Source of the DNA: Actinomadura barringtoniae
GTDB lineage: Bacteria; Actinomycetota; Actinomycetes; Streptosporangiales; Streptosporangiaceae
DNA length: 64,000 bases
Assembly: GCF_017573505.1 (NCBI RefSeq)
Contig: NZ_JAGEOJ010000035.1
Span: 1 to 64,000, forward strand
Direction: 5' to 3'
The translations under genes were made by a program, and so were the position numbers. This document shows, one piece after another, positions 33,085 through 41,811 of the stretch; positions within the stretch are counted from its first letter, which is position 1; each line of letters opens with the position of its first letter. The notes beneath the pieces were generated by a model. It saw nothing but the letters and a program-made list of their open reading frames with translations, was not told the origin of the DNA and searched no databases.

Positions 33085-34026
33085 CTAGTAGCGGGCCCGG
33101 CGCGGGCGCGGCTGGCAGGTCGGGCAGCTGTAGGACGAACGATTCATGAACTCGTCGCGCCGGATTAGGGTCCCGCAGCGCCGGCAGGGCTCGTCTCGCC
33201 GTCCGTACGCGTCGAGTGACCGTTCGAAGTAGCCGCTCTCGCCGTTCACGTTGACGTAGAGGCTGTCGAACGAGGTTCCGCCGACCGCCAGCGCCGCCCC
33301 CATGACCTCGCGGGCGGCCTCCAGGACGCGCGCGGCCTCGTTGCGGGTCATCGTCTCGGTCGGCCTGGCCCAGTGGAGCTTGGCCCGCCACAGCGCCTCG
33401 TCGGCGTAGATGTTGCCGACGCCGCTGATCAGGGACTGGTCCAGCAGCGCCCGCTTGATGCCGGTCTTGCGGCGGCGCAGCGCCGTGAAGAACGCCTCGT
33501 CGTCGAAGGCCTTCTCCATCGGGTCGGCCGCGATGTGCGCGATCGGCTCGGGCACCCAGTCGCCGAACGCCCCGGGCACCAGATCGGTCGCCATCAGGTG
33601 GCCGAACGTGCGCTGGTCGACGAAGCGGAGATCGTTGCCGCCGTCGGTGAAGGTGATCCGCACACGCAGGTGCTTCTCGCGCTCCCTGCCGGGCTCTCCC
33701 ACGAGGAGCTGCCCGCTCATGCCCAAATGCGCCAGCAACGCCTCTGTGGCGCCCTCAGGGCCCTGCGGAGCGGCGTCGTCCCGGGCGTCGCCCTCAACGC
33801 GCGCCTCGGCGGCCTTCGGCTCGGCGAGCGGGAGCCACATGTACTTGCCGCGCCGCCACGGGGTGACGACCGTACGGCCGGTGAGGCGGCCGGCGAAGTC
33901 GTCCGCGCCGGCCACCTGCCGCCGTACGGCCCTCGGGTGCAGCACCTCGACGGCGTCGATCGTGCGGCCGGTCACCCAGGACTCCAGACCGCGCCGGACG
34001 ACCTCGACCTCGGGCAGCTCAGGCAT
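33085..34026 (-). CDS. mutM: Formamidopyrimidine-DNA glycosylase (Fpg/MutM)
   Basis: Removes oxidised purines such as 8-oxoguanine. 313 residues starting MPELPEVEVVRRGLE: Pro1 (after Met removal) is the Schiff-base nucleophile and Glu2 is essential. The helix-two-turn-helix includes ISGVGNIYADEALW. The zinc finger CRRCGTLIRRDEFMNRSSYS plus CPTC closes the protein. An insert of about 25 charged residues near 72-97 is longer than in many homologues. The ATG overlaps the rnc stop by eight bases. Confidence 0.96.
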   Translation of the reverse strand: MPELPEVEVVRRGLESWVTGRTIDAVEVLHPRAVRRQVAGADDFAGRLTGRTVVTPWRRGKYMWLPLAEPKAAEARVEGDARDDAAPQGPEGATEALLAHLGMSGQLLVGEPGREREKHLRVRITFTDGGNDLRFVDQRTFGHLMATDLVPGAFGDWVPEPIAHIAADPMEKAFDDEAFFTALRRRKTGIKRALLDQSLISGVGNIYADEALWRAKLHWARPTETMTRNEAARVLEAAREVMGAALAVGGTSFDSLYVNVNGESGYFERSLDAYGRRDEPCRRCGTLIRRDEFMNRSSYSCPTCQPRPRRARY

Positions 34027-34867
34027 CCTCGGAGGCCCCGGCCTTCCCGTCGCCGCTCGCGGCCCGGCCACCCTTGCCCTGCCTGACGTGCGCCGAGCCG
34101 TTCGTGCCGCCGCCACCGCTGCCACCGCCCGGGCCGGCGTTGCCGGCGGACTCGCGGGCCACGACGATCTCGCGGATCGCGTTCCAGGCGGCCTCGGCGG
34201 CGTGCTGCTCGGCCTCCTTCTTGCTGCGGCCCTCGCCCGCGCCGTACGTGGAGCCGCCGACGCGCACCGAGGCGCGGAAGGTCTTCTGGTGGTCGGGGCC
34301 GCTCTCGGCGACGTGGTACTCGGGGACGCCGAGCTCCTCGACCGCGGTCAGCTCCTGCAGCGAGGTCTTCCAGTCCAGCCCGGCGCCGAGCCCGGCCGAA
34401 CGGGTGATGAGCGCGTCGAAGAGCCGGTGGACCAGCGCGGACGCCTCGTCCAGGCCGCGGTCGAGGTAGACCGCGCCGATGAGCGCCTCCAGGGTGTCGG
34501 CCAGGATCGAGGCCTTGTCGCGGCCTCCCGTACCCTCCTCGCCGCGGCCCAGGCGGATGTGCGCGCCCACGTTCAGGCCCCGCGCGACGCCCGCGAGCGC
34601 GCGCATGTTGACCACCGCGGCGCGCAGCTTGGCCAGCTGCCCCTCGGGCAGGTCGGGGTGGCCGCGGAACAGGGTGTCGGTGACGACCAGCCCGAGCACC
34701 GAGTCGCCCAGGAACTCCAGGCGCTCGTTGGTCGGCAGGCCGCCGTTCTCGTACGCGTAGGAACGGTGCGTCAGCGCGCGTTCCAGCAGGTCGGGGGTGA
34801 CCTCGACGCCGAGGGCGTCGCTCAGCTCCGCGCGATCCGGTGCCGGATCCGTAGTCTTGCCGCTCAC
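34019..34867 (-). CDS. rnc: Ribonuclease III
   Basis: Double-strand-specific endoribonuclease for rRNA processing and mRNA decay. 282 residues from GTG 34867 with GAGGAGGGG five bases upstream. The catalytic signature ERLEFLGDSVLGLVV and DTLEALIGAVYLD (second metal-binding Glu/Asp set) are intact. A dsRNA-binding domain follows (about 165-235, KTSLQELTAVEELGVPEYHV, GEGRSKKEAEQHAAEAAW). A Gly/Ser/Ala-rich tail of about 40 residues is unusual but common in actinomycetes. Confidence 0.96.
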   Translation of the reverse strand: MSGKTTDPAPDRAELSDALGVEVTPDLLERALTHRSYAYENGGLPTNERLEFLGDSVLGLVVTDTLFRGHPDLPEGQLAKLRAAVVNMRALAGVARGLNVGAHIRLGRGEEGTGGRDKASILADTLEALIGAVYLDRGLDEASALVHRLFDALITRSAGLGAGLDWKTSLQELTAVEELGVPEYHVAESGPDHQKTFRASVRVGGSTYGAGEGRSKKEAEQHAAEAAWNAIREIVVARESAGNAGPGGGSGGGGTNGSAHVRQGKGGRAASGDGKAGASEDA

Positions 34868-35167
34868 AGTGCCCCTCCTCGCAGGGCTCACATCGCAGGG
34901 TGCGATGGCCGTTACGGCGTGTGACGGCGCGGGGGGCGCGGAGTCGCGGCACGAGGAGCGGTCCGCGAAGACGAGGTGCGCGCCGGTCGCTGATTTCCCG
35001 GCATGCACCACGGCCTCGGGCTCGGTTCCTGTGCCGGTCGCCACGCCGGAGTCACTCGCCGGGGTGGTCTTCCAAGCACGTACTCGTTCACGCACTTGTT
35101 CGTTCAAGCACCGCGAGGGGCGGCCCGCGGCTTGCGCGCGGATCCGCCCCCCGGGGATATCAAACGA
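34868..35167. other. Spacer between rpmF and rnc
   Basis: 300 bp without a supportable gene. Near rpmF it holds a weak hairpin (GGGGCGG 35117-35123 with CCGCCCC 35144-35150) that might terminate rpmF. The remainder probably carries the rnc promoter, which I cannot pinpoint. Confidence 0.4.
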
Positions 35168-35347
35168 TCAAGCCGACGGAGCGATGACCTGCCGCCGGTC
35201 GTAGGTGCCGCACGTCGCGCACGCGGTGTGCGGGAGCTTCTGGTCGCGGCAGGTCGGGCACTCGACCAGGGTCGGCGCCGAGGTCTTCCACTGCGAGCGC
35301 CGGTGCCGCGTGTTGCTGCGCGACTTCTTCCGCTTGGGGACGGCCAC
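35168..35347 (-). CDS. rpmF: 50S ribosomal protein L32
   Basis: 59-residue ribosomal protein starting at GTG 35347 (VAVPKRKKSRSNTRHRRSQW), with the two CxxC pairs of the zinc-binding form (ECPTC and CATCG). AGGAGGG precedes the start by eight bases, and the gene follows the DUF177 gene after three bases, the widely conserved DUF177-rpmF pair. Confidence 0.96.
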   Translation of the reverse strand: MAVPKRKKSRSNTRHRRSQWKTSAPTLVECPTCRDQKLPHTACATCGTYDRRQVIAPSA

Positions 35348-35350
35348 TGG

Positions 35351-35941
35351 TCAGCCCTCCTGCTTTCCTTCTCGTAGGTCTTCTTGCTTCAGTCCTTGCA
35401 ACGCGGCCCACCGAGGGTCGGCCGCGTCGTGGTGGTGATCAGGCCCGGCGTCCGCCAGCCGCACACCGCAGTCCGGGCACAGGCCCGGGCAGTCGTCCCG
35501 GCACAGCGGTGACAGCGGCAGTGCGAGCAGCACCGCGTCCCTCAGTACCGGCTCGAGGTCGAGCAGGTCGTCCTCGAGGCGGAGCTCGTCGTCCTCGGCG
35601 TTCCCGCCGGAGCGGGTGTCAGGATAGACGAAGAGCTCCTGGAAGTCCGCCTCGAAGGTCGAGGCGATCGGGTCCAGGCAGCGGCCGCACTCCCCCTCCA
35701 GGGGGACCCATGCCGTGCCCGTGACGAGCACGCCCTCCAGCACCGCCTCGAACCGAAGATCCAGTTCGAGCTCGGCGCCCTCGGGCACGCCCACCATCTC
35801 GACACCGAAATCCTCCGGCGCCGGCACTTTCAGGCTCTGCTCCCGAGACGACCCGGGTTGCCTGCTGAGAGCTCGGGTGTCGAGCACCAGTGGGGCATTG
35901 GGGTCGAGGCGAGACAGCGGAGTCCTGCTTTCGTGAGGCAT
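35351..35941 (-). CDS. DUF177 (YceD) family protein
   Basis: 196-residue homologue of YceD, implicated in 23S rRNA accumulation and nearly always encoded before rpmF. Visible features: VGVPEGAELELDLRFEAVLEG split over a conserved strand pair, GECGRCLDP, an acidic stretch, and the C-terminal CRDDCPGLCPDCG cluster that likely binds metal. ATG 35941. Confidence 0.92.
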   Translation of the reverse strand: MPHESRTPLSRLDPNAPLVLDTRALSRQPGSSREQSLKVPAPEDFGVEMVGVPEGAELELDLRFEAVLEGVLVTGTAWVPLEGECGRCLDPIASTFEADFQELFVYPDTRSGGNAEDDELRLEDDLLDLEPVLRDAVLLALPLSPLCRDDCPGLCPDCGVRLADAGPDHHHDAADPRWAALQGLKQEDLREGKQEG

Positions 35942-36026
35942 GGCGAATTGCGGCCGTCGGTCGTGGCCGACTCCCCAGGGTACCGTCCGCAGGCCGGTAC
36001 CCCCAACTTGAAGTGCGGGCCGGGGC

Positions 36027-36506
36027 TCAGGACTCGCGGAGGCGCTCGACGAGGCGGTCGTGAACGAGCTCGGGAACCAGGCCGGAGATGTCCCCGCCGA
36101 ACTTCACGACCTCCTTCATGAGACTGGAGGACAGGAAGGCGTACAGCGGGTTGGTGGCCATGAACATGGTCTCCACGCCCGCGATCCGGTGGTTCATCTG
36201 GGCCATCTGGAGCTCGTACTCGTAGTCGCTGACCGCCCGCAGGCCACGGACGATCACCGGGATGTCGTGTTCCTTGCAGTAGTCCACCGTCAGGCCGTAG
36301 AACTTGTCGACCTTGACGTTGCCGTACTCCTTGGTGACCTCGGCGATCATTTCGGCCCGCTCGTCGACCGTGAACAGGCTCTTCTTGTTCTTGTTGATGA
36401 GCACGGCCACGACGACCTCGTCGTAGAGGCGGCATGCCCGGCTGATGATGTCGAGGTGTCCGTTGGTGACGGGATCGAACGAGCCCGGACATACGACACG
36501 GTGCAC
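36027..36506 (-). CDS. coaD: Phosphopantetheine adenylyltransferase
   Basis: Penultimate enzyme of coenzyme A synthesis. 159 residues with the nucleotidyltransferase motif PGSFDPVTNGHLDII (TxGH), VIVRGLRAVSDYEYELQMAQMN split over the substrate loop, and the ISSSLMKEV-like FLSSSLMKEV end motif. GTG 36506 with GGAG upstream. Downstream of rsmD and a PBP gene on the same strand. Confidence 0.96.
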   Translation of the reverse strand: MHRVVCPGSFDPVTNGHLDIISRACRLYDEVVVAVLINKNKKSLFTVDERAEMIAEVTKEYGNVKVDKFYGLTVDYCKEHDIPVIVRGLRAVSDYEYELQMAQMNHRIAGVETMFMATNPLYAFLSSSLMKEVVKFGGDISGLVPELVHDRLVERLRES

Positions 36507-36592
36507 GGGAAGGCTCCGTCCTTCGATGCAACTGGTGACCTGCGGCGCGACCGTACCAAACCGGATTCGGTCGCCCGGCACCCGACCCGAGA

Positions 36593-38032
36593 CTAGTCGC
36601 CGAGCGCGTCGATGATCTTGGCGGCGATCGGTGCCGACTCCCTTCCGTACCCGTCGGCCTCGGTCATCACCGCGACCGCGTACCGCGAGTCCGGGCCGCC
36701 GAAGCCGATGAACCACCGGTCGTTGTAGGGCGCGTTCTCGACGTCGGCGGTACCGGTCTTGCCGCCCTCCACCGAGGTGCCCTTCACGACCGTGCCGGTG
36801 CCCTTCTGGACGACGGCCCTCATCATGTTCTTCATCTCGTCGGCCCGTTCGGAGGTCAGCGCGGTCTTCAGGCGCTTCGGGTTCGCCGACTCGACCTCCG
36901 AGCCGTCCGCGCCGCGCAGCTTGTCGACCAGGTAGGGCTGCATGACCTTGCCGCCGTTCACCACGCCCCCGGCGACCATGGCCATCTGCAGCGGGGTGGC
37001 GACCGTGCTGCCCTGTCCGATCGAGCCGAGCGCGCTCAGCGAGGGCTGGTCGGTCTTGGGGAACGAGCTGGCGGCGCTCTTCATCCCGTCGGCGATCTCG
37101 ATCTTGTCTGAGAAGCCGTAGCCGGCGGCCTGGTCGCCGACCGCGTCGTTGCCCGGGTTCTGCGCGCCCATGTAGGCGAACGTGGTGTTGCACGACTGCG
37201 CGTAGGAGTCGATCAGCGACAGGACCGCCCGGTCGCAGTCGCCGCCGATGTCGCCCGCGTCGTTGTTGATCGCCTGGCCCGCGCCCGGCGGCTTGTAGCT
37301 GCGCCCGGCCCGCACGGGGCTGTCCTGGTTCTTGCCGGCGGTGAGCGAGGCCGAGGCGACGACGGTCTTGAACGTGGAGCCGGGCGGGAAGACCTCGCTG
37401 ATCGCCTTGTCCAGCAGGGGCTTCAGCGGCTCGGCGTTGAGCTTCTCGAACTGCTTGGCGGCCTTGTCGCCGTCCAGCCCGGACACCGAGTTCGCGTCGT
37501 AGGACGGCGTGGAGGCCATCACCAGGATCGCGCCGGTCTTGGCGTCCAGGGCGACCGCGGCGGCCCGGCGCGCGCCGCTGGACCGCAGCGCGTCATAGGC
37601 GACCTGCTGCGCCTTCACGTTGACGGTGGCCTCGACGGTGCCGCCGGGGGTCTTCTTGCCGAGGATCTTGTCGATCAGGTTGGTCGTGGTGAGGCGCTTG
37701 TCGGTGCCGTCGAGGATGTGGTTCTCGGCGCTCTCCAGGGCGCTCTGGGAGAAGACCGAGAAGTAGCCGGTGATCGGGGAGAACACGTCGCTGTTCCAGT
37801 AGCGGCGGCGGAAGGTGCCGGTGTCACCGACCTTCTCCGACCAGGCCAGGCGCTTGCCGGACGCCACGATCGGGCCGCGTTCGATCCTGTTGCGGTTCTG
37901 GTACTGGCGGGCGTTCAGCGGGTCGTCGCGCAGCTCTTGGGCCTTGAAGCCCTGGACGTAGGTCACGTTCGCCATCAGGGCGAGGACCATCAGCAGCGTC
38001 AGGATCCACGTCAGTTTGACGGCCTTGTCCAT
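36593..38032 (-). CDS. Class B penicillin-binding protein (PbpA-like transpeptidase)
   Basis: Peptidoglycan transpeptidase, 479 residues, anchored by an N-terminal helix (about 7-27). The transpeptidase triad is present: SxxK in PPGSTFKTVVA, SxN in AQSCNTTF and KTG in GGKTGTADV. The dimerisation domain (about 40-150) is of the short PbpA type. ATG 38032. Such genes usually sit with rodA, pknB and stp; this one is alone between rsmD and coaD, so it is likely an extra paralogue, for example for growth under stress or in spores. Confidence 0.92.
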   Translation of the reverse strand: MDKAVKLTWILTLLMVLALMANVTYVQGFKAQELRDDPLNARQYQNRNRIERGPIVASGKRLAWSEKVGDTGTFRRRYWNSDVFSPITGYFSVFSQSALESAENHILDGTDKRLTTTNLIDKILGKKTPGGTVEATVNVKAQQVAYDALRSSGARRAAAVALDAKTGAILVMASTPSYDANSVSGLDGDKAAKQFEKLNAEPLKPLLDKAISEVFPPGSTFKTVVASASLTAGKNQDSPVRAGRSYKPPGAGQAINNDAGDIGGDCDRAVLSLIDSYAQSCNTTFAYMGAQNPGNDAVGDQAAGYGFSDKIEIADGMKSAASSFPKTDQPSLSALGSIGQGSTVATPLQMAMVAGGVVNGGKVMQPYLVDKLRGADGSEVESANPKRLKTALTSERADEMKNMMRAVVQKGTGTVVKGTSVEGGKTGTADVENAPYNDRWFIGFGGPDSRYAVAVMTEADGYGRESAPIAAKIIDALGD

Positions 38033-38102
38033 GTCGAGCCCCACCCCCCGATGTAGCGCGACTACACATCGTAACCACCCGGCAGGGGGCGGCGCGGGAT
38101 CA

Positions 38103-38684
38103 TCAATCCGTGACGGTACCCACAGGAGCGCGGCCGTACCAGAAGATGGCCTCTCCATAACGCCTGTCCCGTAGGGCCTCATAGCCCTCAGGCCACTTCA
38201 GCTCGGGCCCGCGCGCGGCTCGTTCGACGACCACCAGCGCGTCCTCGGCGGTCCAGCCGTGGTCACGCAGCGCTTCCAGAAGCTCGGTGACGGCGTCGTC
38301 GGGCAGCGCGTACGGCGGGTCGATGAAGATCAGGTCGTACGGGTCGCCGGGGGGCGGACGGCGGGTGATCCGCTCGACCTTGTCGGCGGCGGGCTGGGCA
38401 CCGGGCAGGCCGAGCGACGCGGCGTTCTCCCGGACGACCTTGATCGCGCGCGGGTGCGACTCGACCAGGAGGGCGTGCGCCGCCCCGCGCGAGAGCGCTT
38501 CCAGGCCCACCGCGCCCGACCCGGCGTAGAGGTCGGCGACGCGCAGCCCGTCCAGCGGCCCGAGGAGCGCCAGGACCGTGGAGAACAGGCCCTCCCTGGC
38601 ACGGTCGCTGGTCGGCCGGGTGTCCCTGCCCGGCGGAACTGCCAGCCGGCGTCCTCCTGCGCTTCCCGCGATGACCCTGGTCAT
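38103..38684 (-). CDS. rsmD: 16S rRNA (guanine966-N2)-methyltransferase RsmD
   Basis: Methylates G966 of 16S rRNA. 193 residues with RVIAGSAGGRRLAVPPG, DLYAGSGAVGLEALSRGA (SAM motif I) and the catalytic FIDPPYALPDD (DPPY). ATG 38684 preceded by TTGGGGG. Start of the rsmD-PBP-coaD-DUF177-rpmF string, divergent from the LPXTG protein gene. Confidence 0.95.
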   Translation of the reverse strand: MTRVIAGSAGGRRLAVPPGRDTRPTSDRAREGLFSTVLALLGPLDGLRVADLYAGSGAVGLEALSRGAAHALLVESHPRAIKVVRENAASLGLPGAQPAADKVERITRRPPPGDPYDLIFIDPPYALPDDAVTELLEALRDHGWTAEDALVVVERAARGPELKWPEGYEALRDRRYGEAIFWYGRAPVGTVTD

Positions 38685-38831
38685 CCCCCAAGTATCCCGC
38701 CACCGGTACGCGGGCTGTCCGGAGCCGGTCATGGAATACAGGACCGAATCGTCCGAATCCCATTCACAGCGACTACAACACGTGTCACTGTGCTCGCAGG
38801 TTGTCGATACCAGCGATACCCAGGAGCTCCC

Positions 38832-39725
38832 GTGCACCAAGGTAGAAGACTGGCGGTGACGGCCGGCGCGACGATGCTCGGCATCGCCGCCATGGGCGGC
38901 ATTGCCCAGGCTGAAACCGCCGAACCCGCCAAGCCTCTCAAGTCCCCCGCCACTCGCAAGGCCCCCGCCAGGACCCCCGCCACGACCACGCCGAAGCTGT
39001 TGAAGAAGGCCCCGTCGGCGGCGCCCGCCGCGCCCCCTGGGCTGGCCCTCGACATCAAGGCCTACCTGACGTACGACCAGCGGACGCAGACCGCGCGTGC
39101 GGGCCTCGACGTCGGCGCGGGCCTGAACACGCCGGCGGGCGGCGGGTCGGTCCGGTTGCGCACCGACGGCGCGTTGAACCTGAAGCAGGGCGGGGTGAAG
39201 GGCGGTGCCCGGCTGGACACTGGCGCCCACTCCGCGCTCGGGTCGGCCGGGGTGAAGTTGACGACAGGCGGCGAGGTGAACCTCGCCAAGGGCGTCGTGC
39301 GCGGCAGCACGGGCCTCGGTGTCGGCGTGCAGCCCGCGACGGGCAAGGGCGCGACGCTCAAGGTGGAGCTGGGCGGCTGTGTCGGCGCGTGCGGACAGGC
39401 TCCGCCCAACCCGCCGACGCCGCCCACTCCCCCGACACCGCCCACGCCGCCGACTCCCCCGACGCCTCCCGGTCCGGGCCCCGGCCCGACGCCGCCGCTG
39501 CCGGAGCCGCCGCCCTCGTCGCCGCCGCTGCCCGACCTGCCCGGTGGCGGCAGCCACCTGCCGGGCGCGTCGAACGCGTCGCTGCTGCCTAACGGACTGC
39601 CGAACGGCCTGCCGTTCACCGGCACCGAAGCGCTGCCGCTCGCGGCCCTCGGCATCGTCTCGGTGCTGACCGGCGGGGTGGCGGTCGCCTCCTCGCGGCG
39701 CAGGCGGGCCAGGAACGCTTCCTGA
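38832..39725 (+). CDS. LPXTG-anchored cell-wall protein
   Basis: 297-residue exported protein starting at GTG 38832 with AGGAG five bases upstream. Signal peptide to about residue 27 (LGIAAMGGIAQA). A Pro/Lys/Thr-rich stretch follows, then a repetitive beta-like region with paired strands (GLDVGAGLNTPAGG, ALNLKQGGVKGGARL, GEVNLAKGVVRGSTGLGVG) and a Pro-Thr wall-spanning tract (PPTPPTPP). It ends with a full sorting signal: LPFTG at about 260-264, a hydrophobic helix and RRRRARNAS. It would be linked to peptidoglycan by a sortase not encoded here. Function unknown. Confidence 0.85.
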   Translation: MHQGRRLAVTAGATMLGIAAMGGIAQAETAEPAKPLKSPATRKAPARTPATTTPKLLKKAPSAAPAAPPGLALDIKAYLTYDQRTQTARAGLDVGAGLNTPAGGGSVRLRTDGALNLKQGGVKGGARLDTGAHSALGSAGVKLTTGGEVNLAKGVVRGSTGLGVGVQPATGKGATLKVELGGCVGACGQAPPNPPTPPTPPTPPTPPTPPTPPGPGPGPTPPLPEPPPSSPPLPDLPGGGSHLPGASNASLLPNGLPNGLPFTGTEALPLAALGIVSVLTGGVAVASSRRRRARNAS

Positions 39726-39737
39726 CCTTCTCCGCTC

Positions 39738-39783
39738 AACGTTCTGACCCGTACGAGCTCCGGCTCGTACGGGTCAGAACGTT
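39738..39783. terminator. Strong bidirectional terminator
   Basis: A 21-bp perfect inverted repeat (core GTTCTGACCCGTACGAGC / GCTCGTACGGGTCAGAAC) with a four-base TCCG loop lies between the convergent LPXTG and kinase genes. Confidence 0.9.
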
Positions 39784-39790
39784 CTTACGC

Positions 39791-41581
39791 TCAGAGCGTC
39801 TCCGTGCGGCCGACCTTCCAGGCGCCGCCCGTACGCTGCACCACGATCCGGTGGACGCTCAGCTTGTCGGCCGCCTTGCAGCCCGCGCCGCCGCACTGAG
39901 CGGTCACGACCATGGCCGTGACCTGGTCCTGGGTGCCGCCGGGACGCAGCCCCGCCTCGACCAGGCTGCCGCCCGCCGACGAGGTGGCGGTCGTTATCGC
40001 GGCACGGGCGTCACCGCCCGGCCACGGCCCGGAACCGGACCCGAGCGGCACCGACTGGCCGTTCAGCGGGTACGCGGTGTCCAGCAGCCATGAGCCGCCG
40101 GCCTGCTTCACCATTGTGATCCGCATGGGCTCGAGGGTGTTCTGCGGCGCCGCGTTCATCCAGTGCACGTCCTGCTTGACGTACGCCAGGACCGAGACGG
40201 TGTCGTTCTCGGCGCCGACGACCGCCGAGTCCATCACGTCGGCGGTCACCGTTCCCTGGTAGTCGCGCAGCGCGACCTTCCAGTTCTTGTCCTGGATGCG
40301 CTGGTCGTAGCCCGCCTGGAACGACTTGGTCGAGCGCGCGTGCGCGGTGGCGATGTTCTGGTCGACGGTCTTGTAGTTCCAGCTGAGCACGGACTTGACC
40401 GCCTCGTTCGCCTGCGGGACGACCGCGACGGCGGTGGCGGGCGGCGCCGCCGAGTCGTCGGATGGCGATCCCGCCGACGAGCTGTCCGGCCACAGCGCCC
40501 AGGTCGCTCCGGCCAGGCCCAGCACGAGCAGCGGCGCCGCCACGATCGCGGCGAGCCGCCAGCCGCGGTGCCGGCGCGGCGGGGGTGGGATCGTCGACGG
40601 CGGCTGCGCGCCGGAGGGCCGGGCCGGGGTCGAGGGGGCGGGCGTCGCGGCTCCCATCACCGAACCCGGCTGCTTGGCGGCGGCTCCCGGCTCGGTGGAC
40701 GGGGTGCGGTCGTCGCCCGCCAGGTGCGCGCCGGTACTGAGCGCCGCGACCGCGCCGCCGGTCTCCGGAGCGGCCTCGCGGCCCAGCAGGCTGAGCAGCG
40801 CCTCCTGCGCGGACGGCCGTCCCGCCGGGTCCTTGGACAGGCACGCGGCGACGACCTCGCGCAGCGAGTCGGGCAGCGCCGACATGTCCGGCTCGTAGTT
40901 GACGATCCGGTGGAAGACCGCGGAGATCGTGTCGTTGCCGAACGGCTGCCGCCCGGTCGCCGCGAACAGGATCGTCGAGGCCCAGGCGAACATGTCCACG
41001 CCGGTGCCGAGCTCGCCGTCGGTCACCTGCTCGGGTGACATGTAGGCGGGCGTCCCGACGACGCCGCTGGCCTTGGCCGCCGCCGCGCCGAGCACCCGCG
41101 CGATACCGAAGTCGATCACGCGCGGGCCGTCGGGCCCCATCAGGACGTTGGACGGCTTGAAGTCGCGGTGCAGGATCCCGGCCCGGTGGATCGCCGCGAG
41201 CGCGGTGACCGTACCGATCGCCAGCCGGTCCAGGTCGGTGCCGGTGCGCGGCCCCTGCCCGGTGACCAGTTCGGTGAGCGAGGGGCCCGGCACGTACTCG
41301 CTGACCACGTACGGCAGGTCGCCCTCGACGTCGGAGTCGATGACCTGCGCGGTGCAGAACCCGGCCACCCGGCCGATCACCTTGAGCTCGAGCTCGAACC
41401 GCGCCCGCCATTCGGGGTGCCGGCTCAGCTGGGCGCGCAGCAGCTTGACCGCGGCACGCCGGCCTTCCTTGTTACGGCCCAGGTAGACCACGCTCTGGCC
41501 GCCCTCTCCAAGGCGTCCCACCAGTTCGTACGGGCCCAGCCAGACCGGGTCGTTCGGCTGCAGGGGGCGCACAGCCGTCAT
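39791..41581 (-). CDS. Receptor-type Ser/Thr protein kinase
   Basis: 596-residue Hanks-type kinase. Kinase domain at about 18-270: glycine loop GRLGEGGQSVVYLG, Lys46 in AVKLL, catalytic ILHRDFKPSN (Asp140), DFG at 157-159 and TPAYMSPEQ. A Pro/Thr/Ala-rich juxtamembrane region (about 275-340), one membrane helix (about 345-367) and an extracytoplasmic domain of about 215 residues follow. That domain (EAVKSVLSWNYKTVDQNIATA, then conserved Trp) recalls Mce-associated/NTF2-like folds rather than PASTA repeats. Ligand unknown. Single gene flanked by a strong terminator. Confidence 0.9.
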   Translation of the reverse strand: MTAVRPLQPNDPVWLGPYELVGRLGEGGQSVVYLGRNKEGRRAAVKLLRAQLSRHPEWRARFELELKVIGRVAGFCTAQVIDSDVEGDLPYVVSEYVPGPSLTELVTGQGPRTGTDLDRLAIGTVTALAAIHRAGILHRDFKPSNVLMGPDGPRVIDFGIARVLGAAAAKASGVVGTPAYMSPEQVTDGELGTGVDMFAWASTILFAATGRQPFGNDTISAVFHRIVNYEPDMSALPDSLREVVAACLSKDPAGRPSAQEALLSLLGREAAPETGGAVAALSTGAHLAGDDRTPSTEPGAAAKQPGSVMGAATPAPSTPARPSGAQPPSTIPPPPRRHRGWRLAAIVAAPLLVLGLAGATWALWPDSSSAGSPSDDSAAPPATAVAVVPQANEAVKSVLSWNYKTVDQNIATAHARSTKSFQAGYDQRIQDKNWKVALRDYQGTVTADVMDSAVVGAENDTVSVLAYVKQDVHWMNAAPQNTLEPMRITMVKQAGGSWLLDTAYPLNGQSVPLGSGSGPWPGGDARAAITTATSSAGGSLVEAGLRPGGTQDQVTAMVVTAQCGGAGCKAADKLSVHRIVVQRTGGAWKVGRTETL

Positions 41582-41811
41582 CGGCTCTCCTCCGTCGCTG
41601 GTGACCCGACAGGAGGACCTCTACCCGCCCGAGCACCGGATGGCGCCTTTCACCACCACTCGTTAGACGCCTGTGATCGCCGCAGTGTTCTCGCGGCGTG
41701 TCGTCCTTCTCACGCGGCGTCGCGACTCTCATGGTGCCCCAGACATGACCGTGGGCGGAATGCCCCACCCCGGAACATCCCGCCCACGTCCTATGACGCC
41801 GGACCTTCGCC

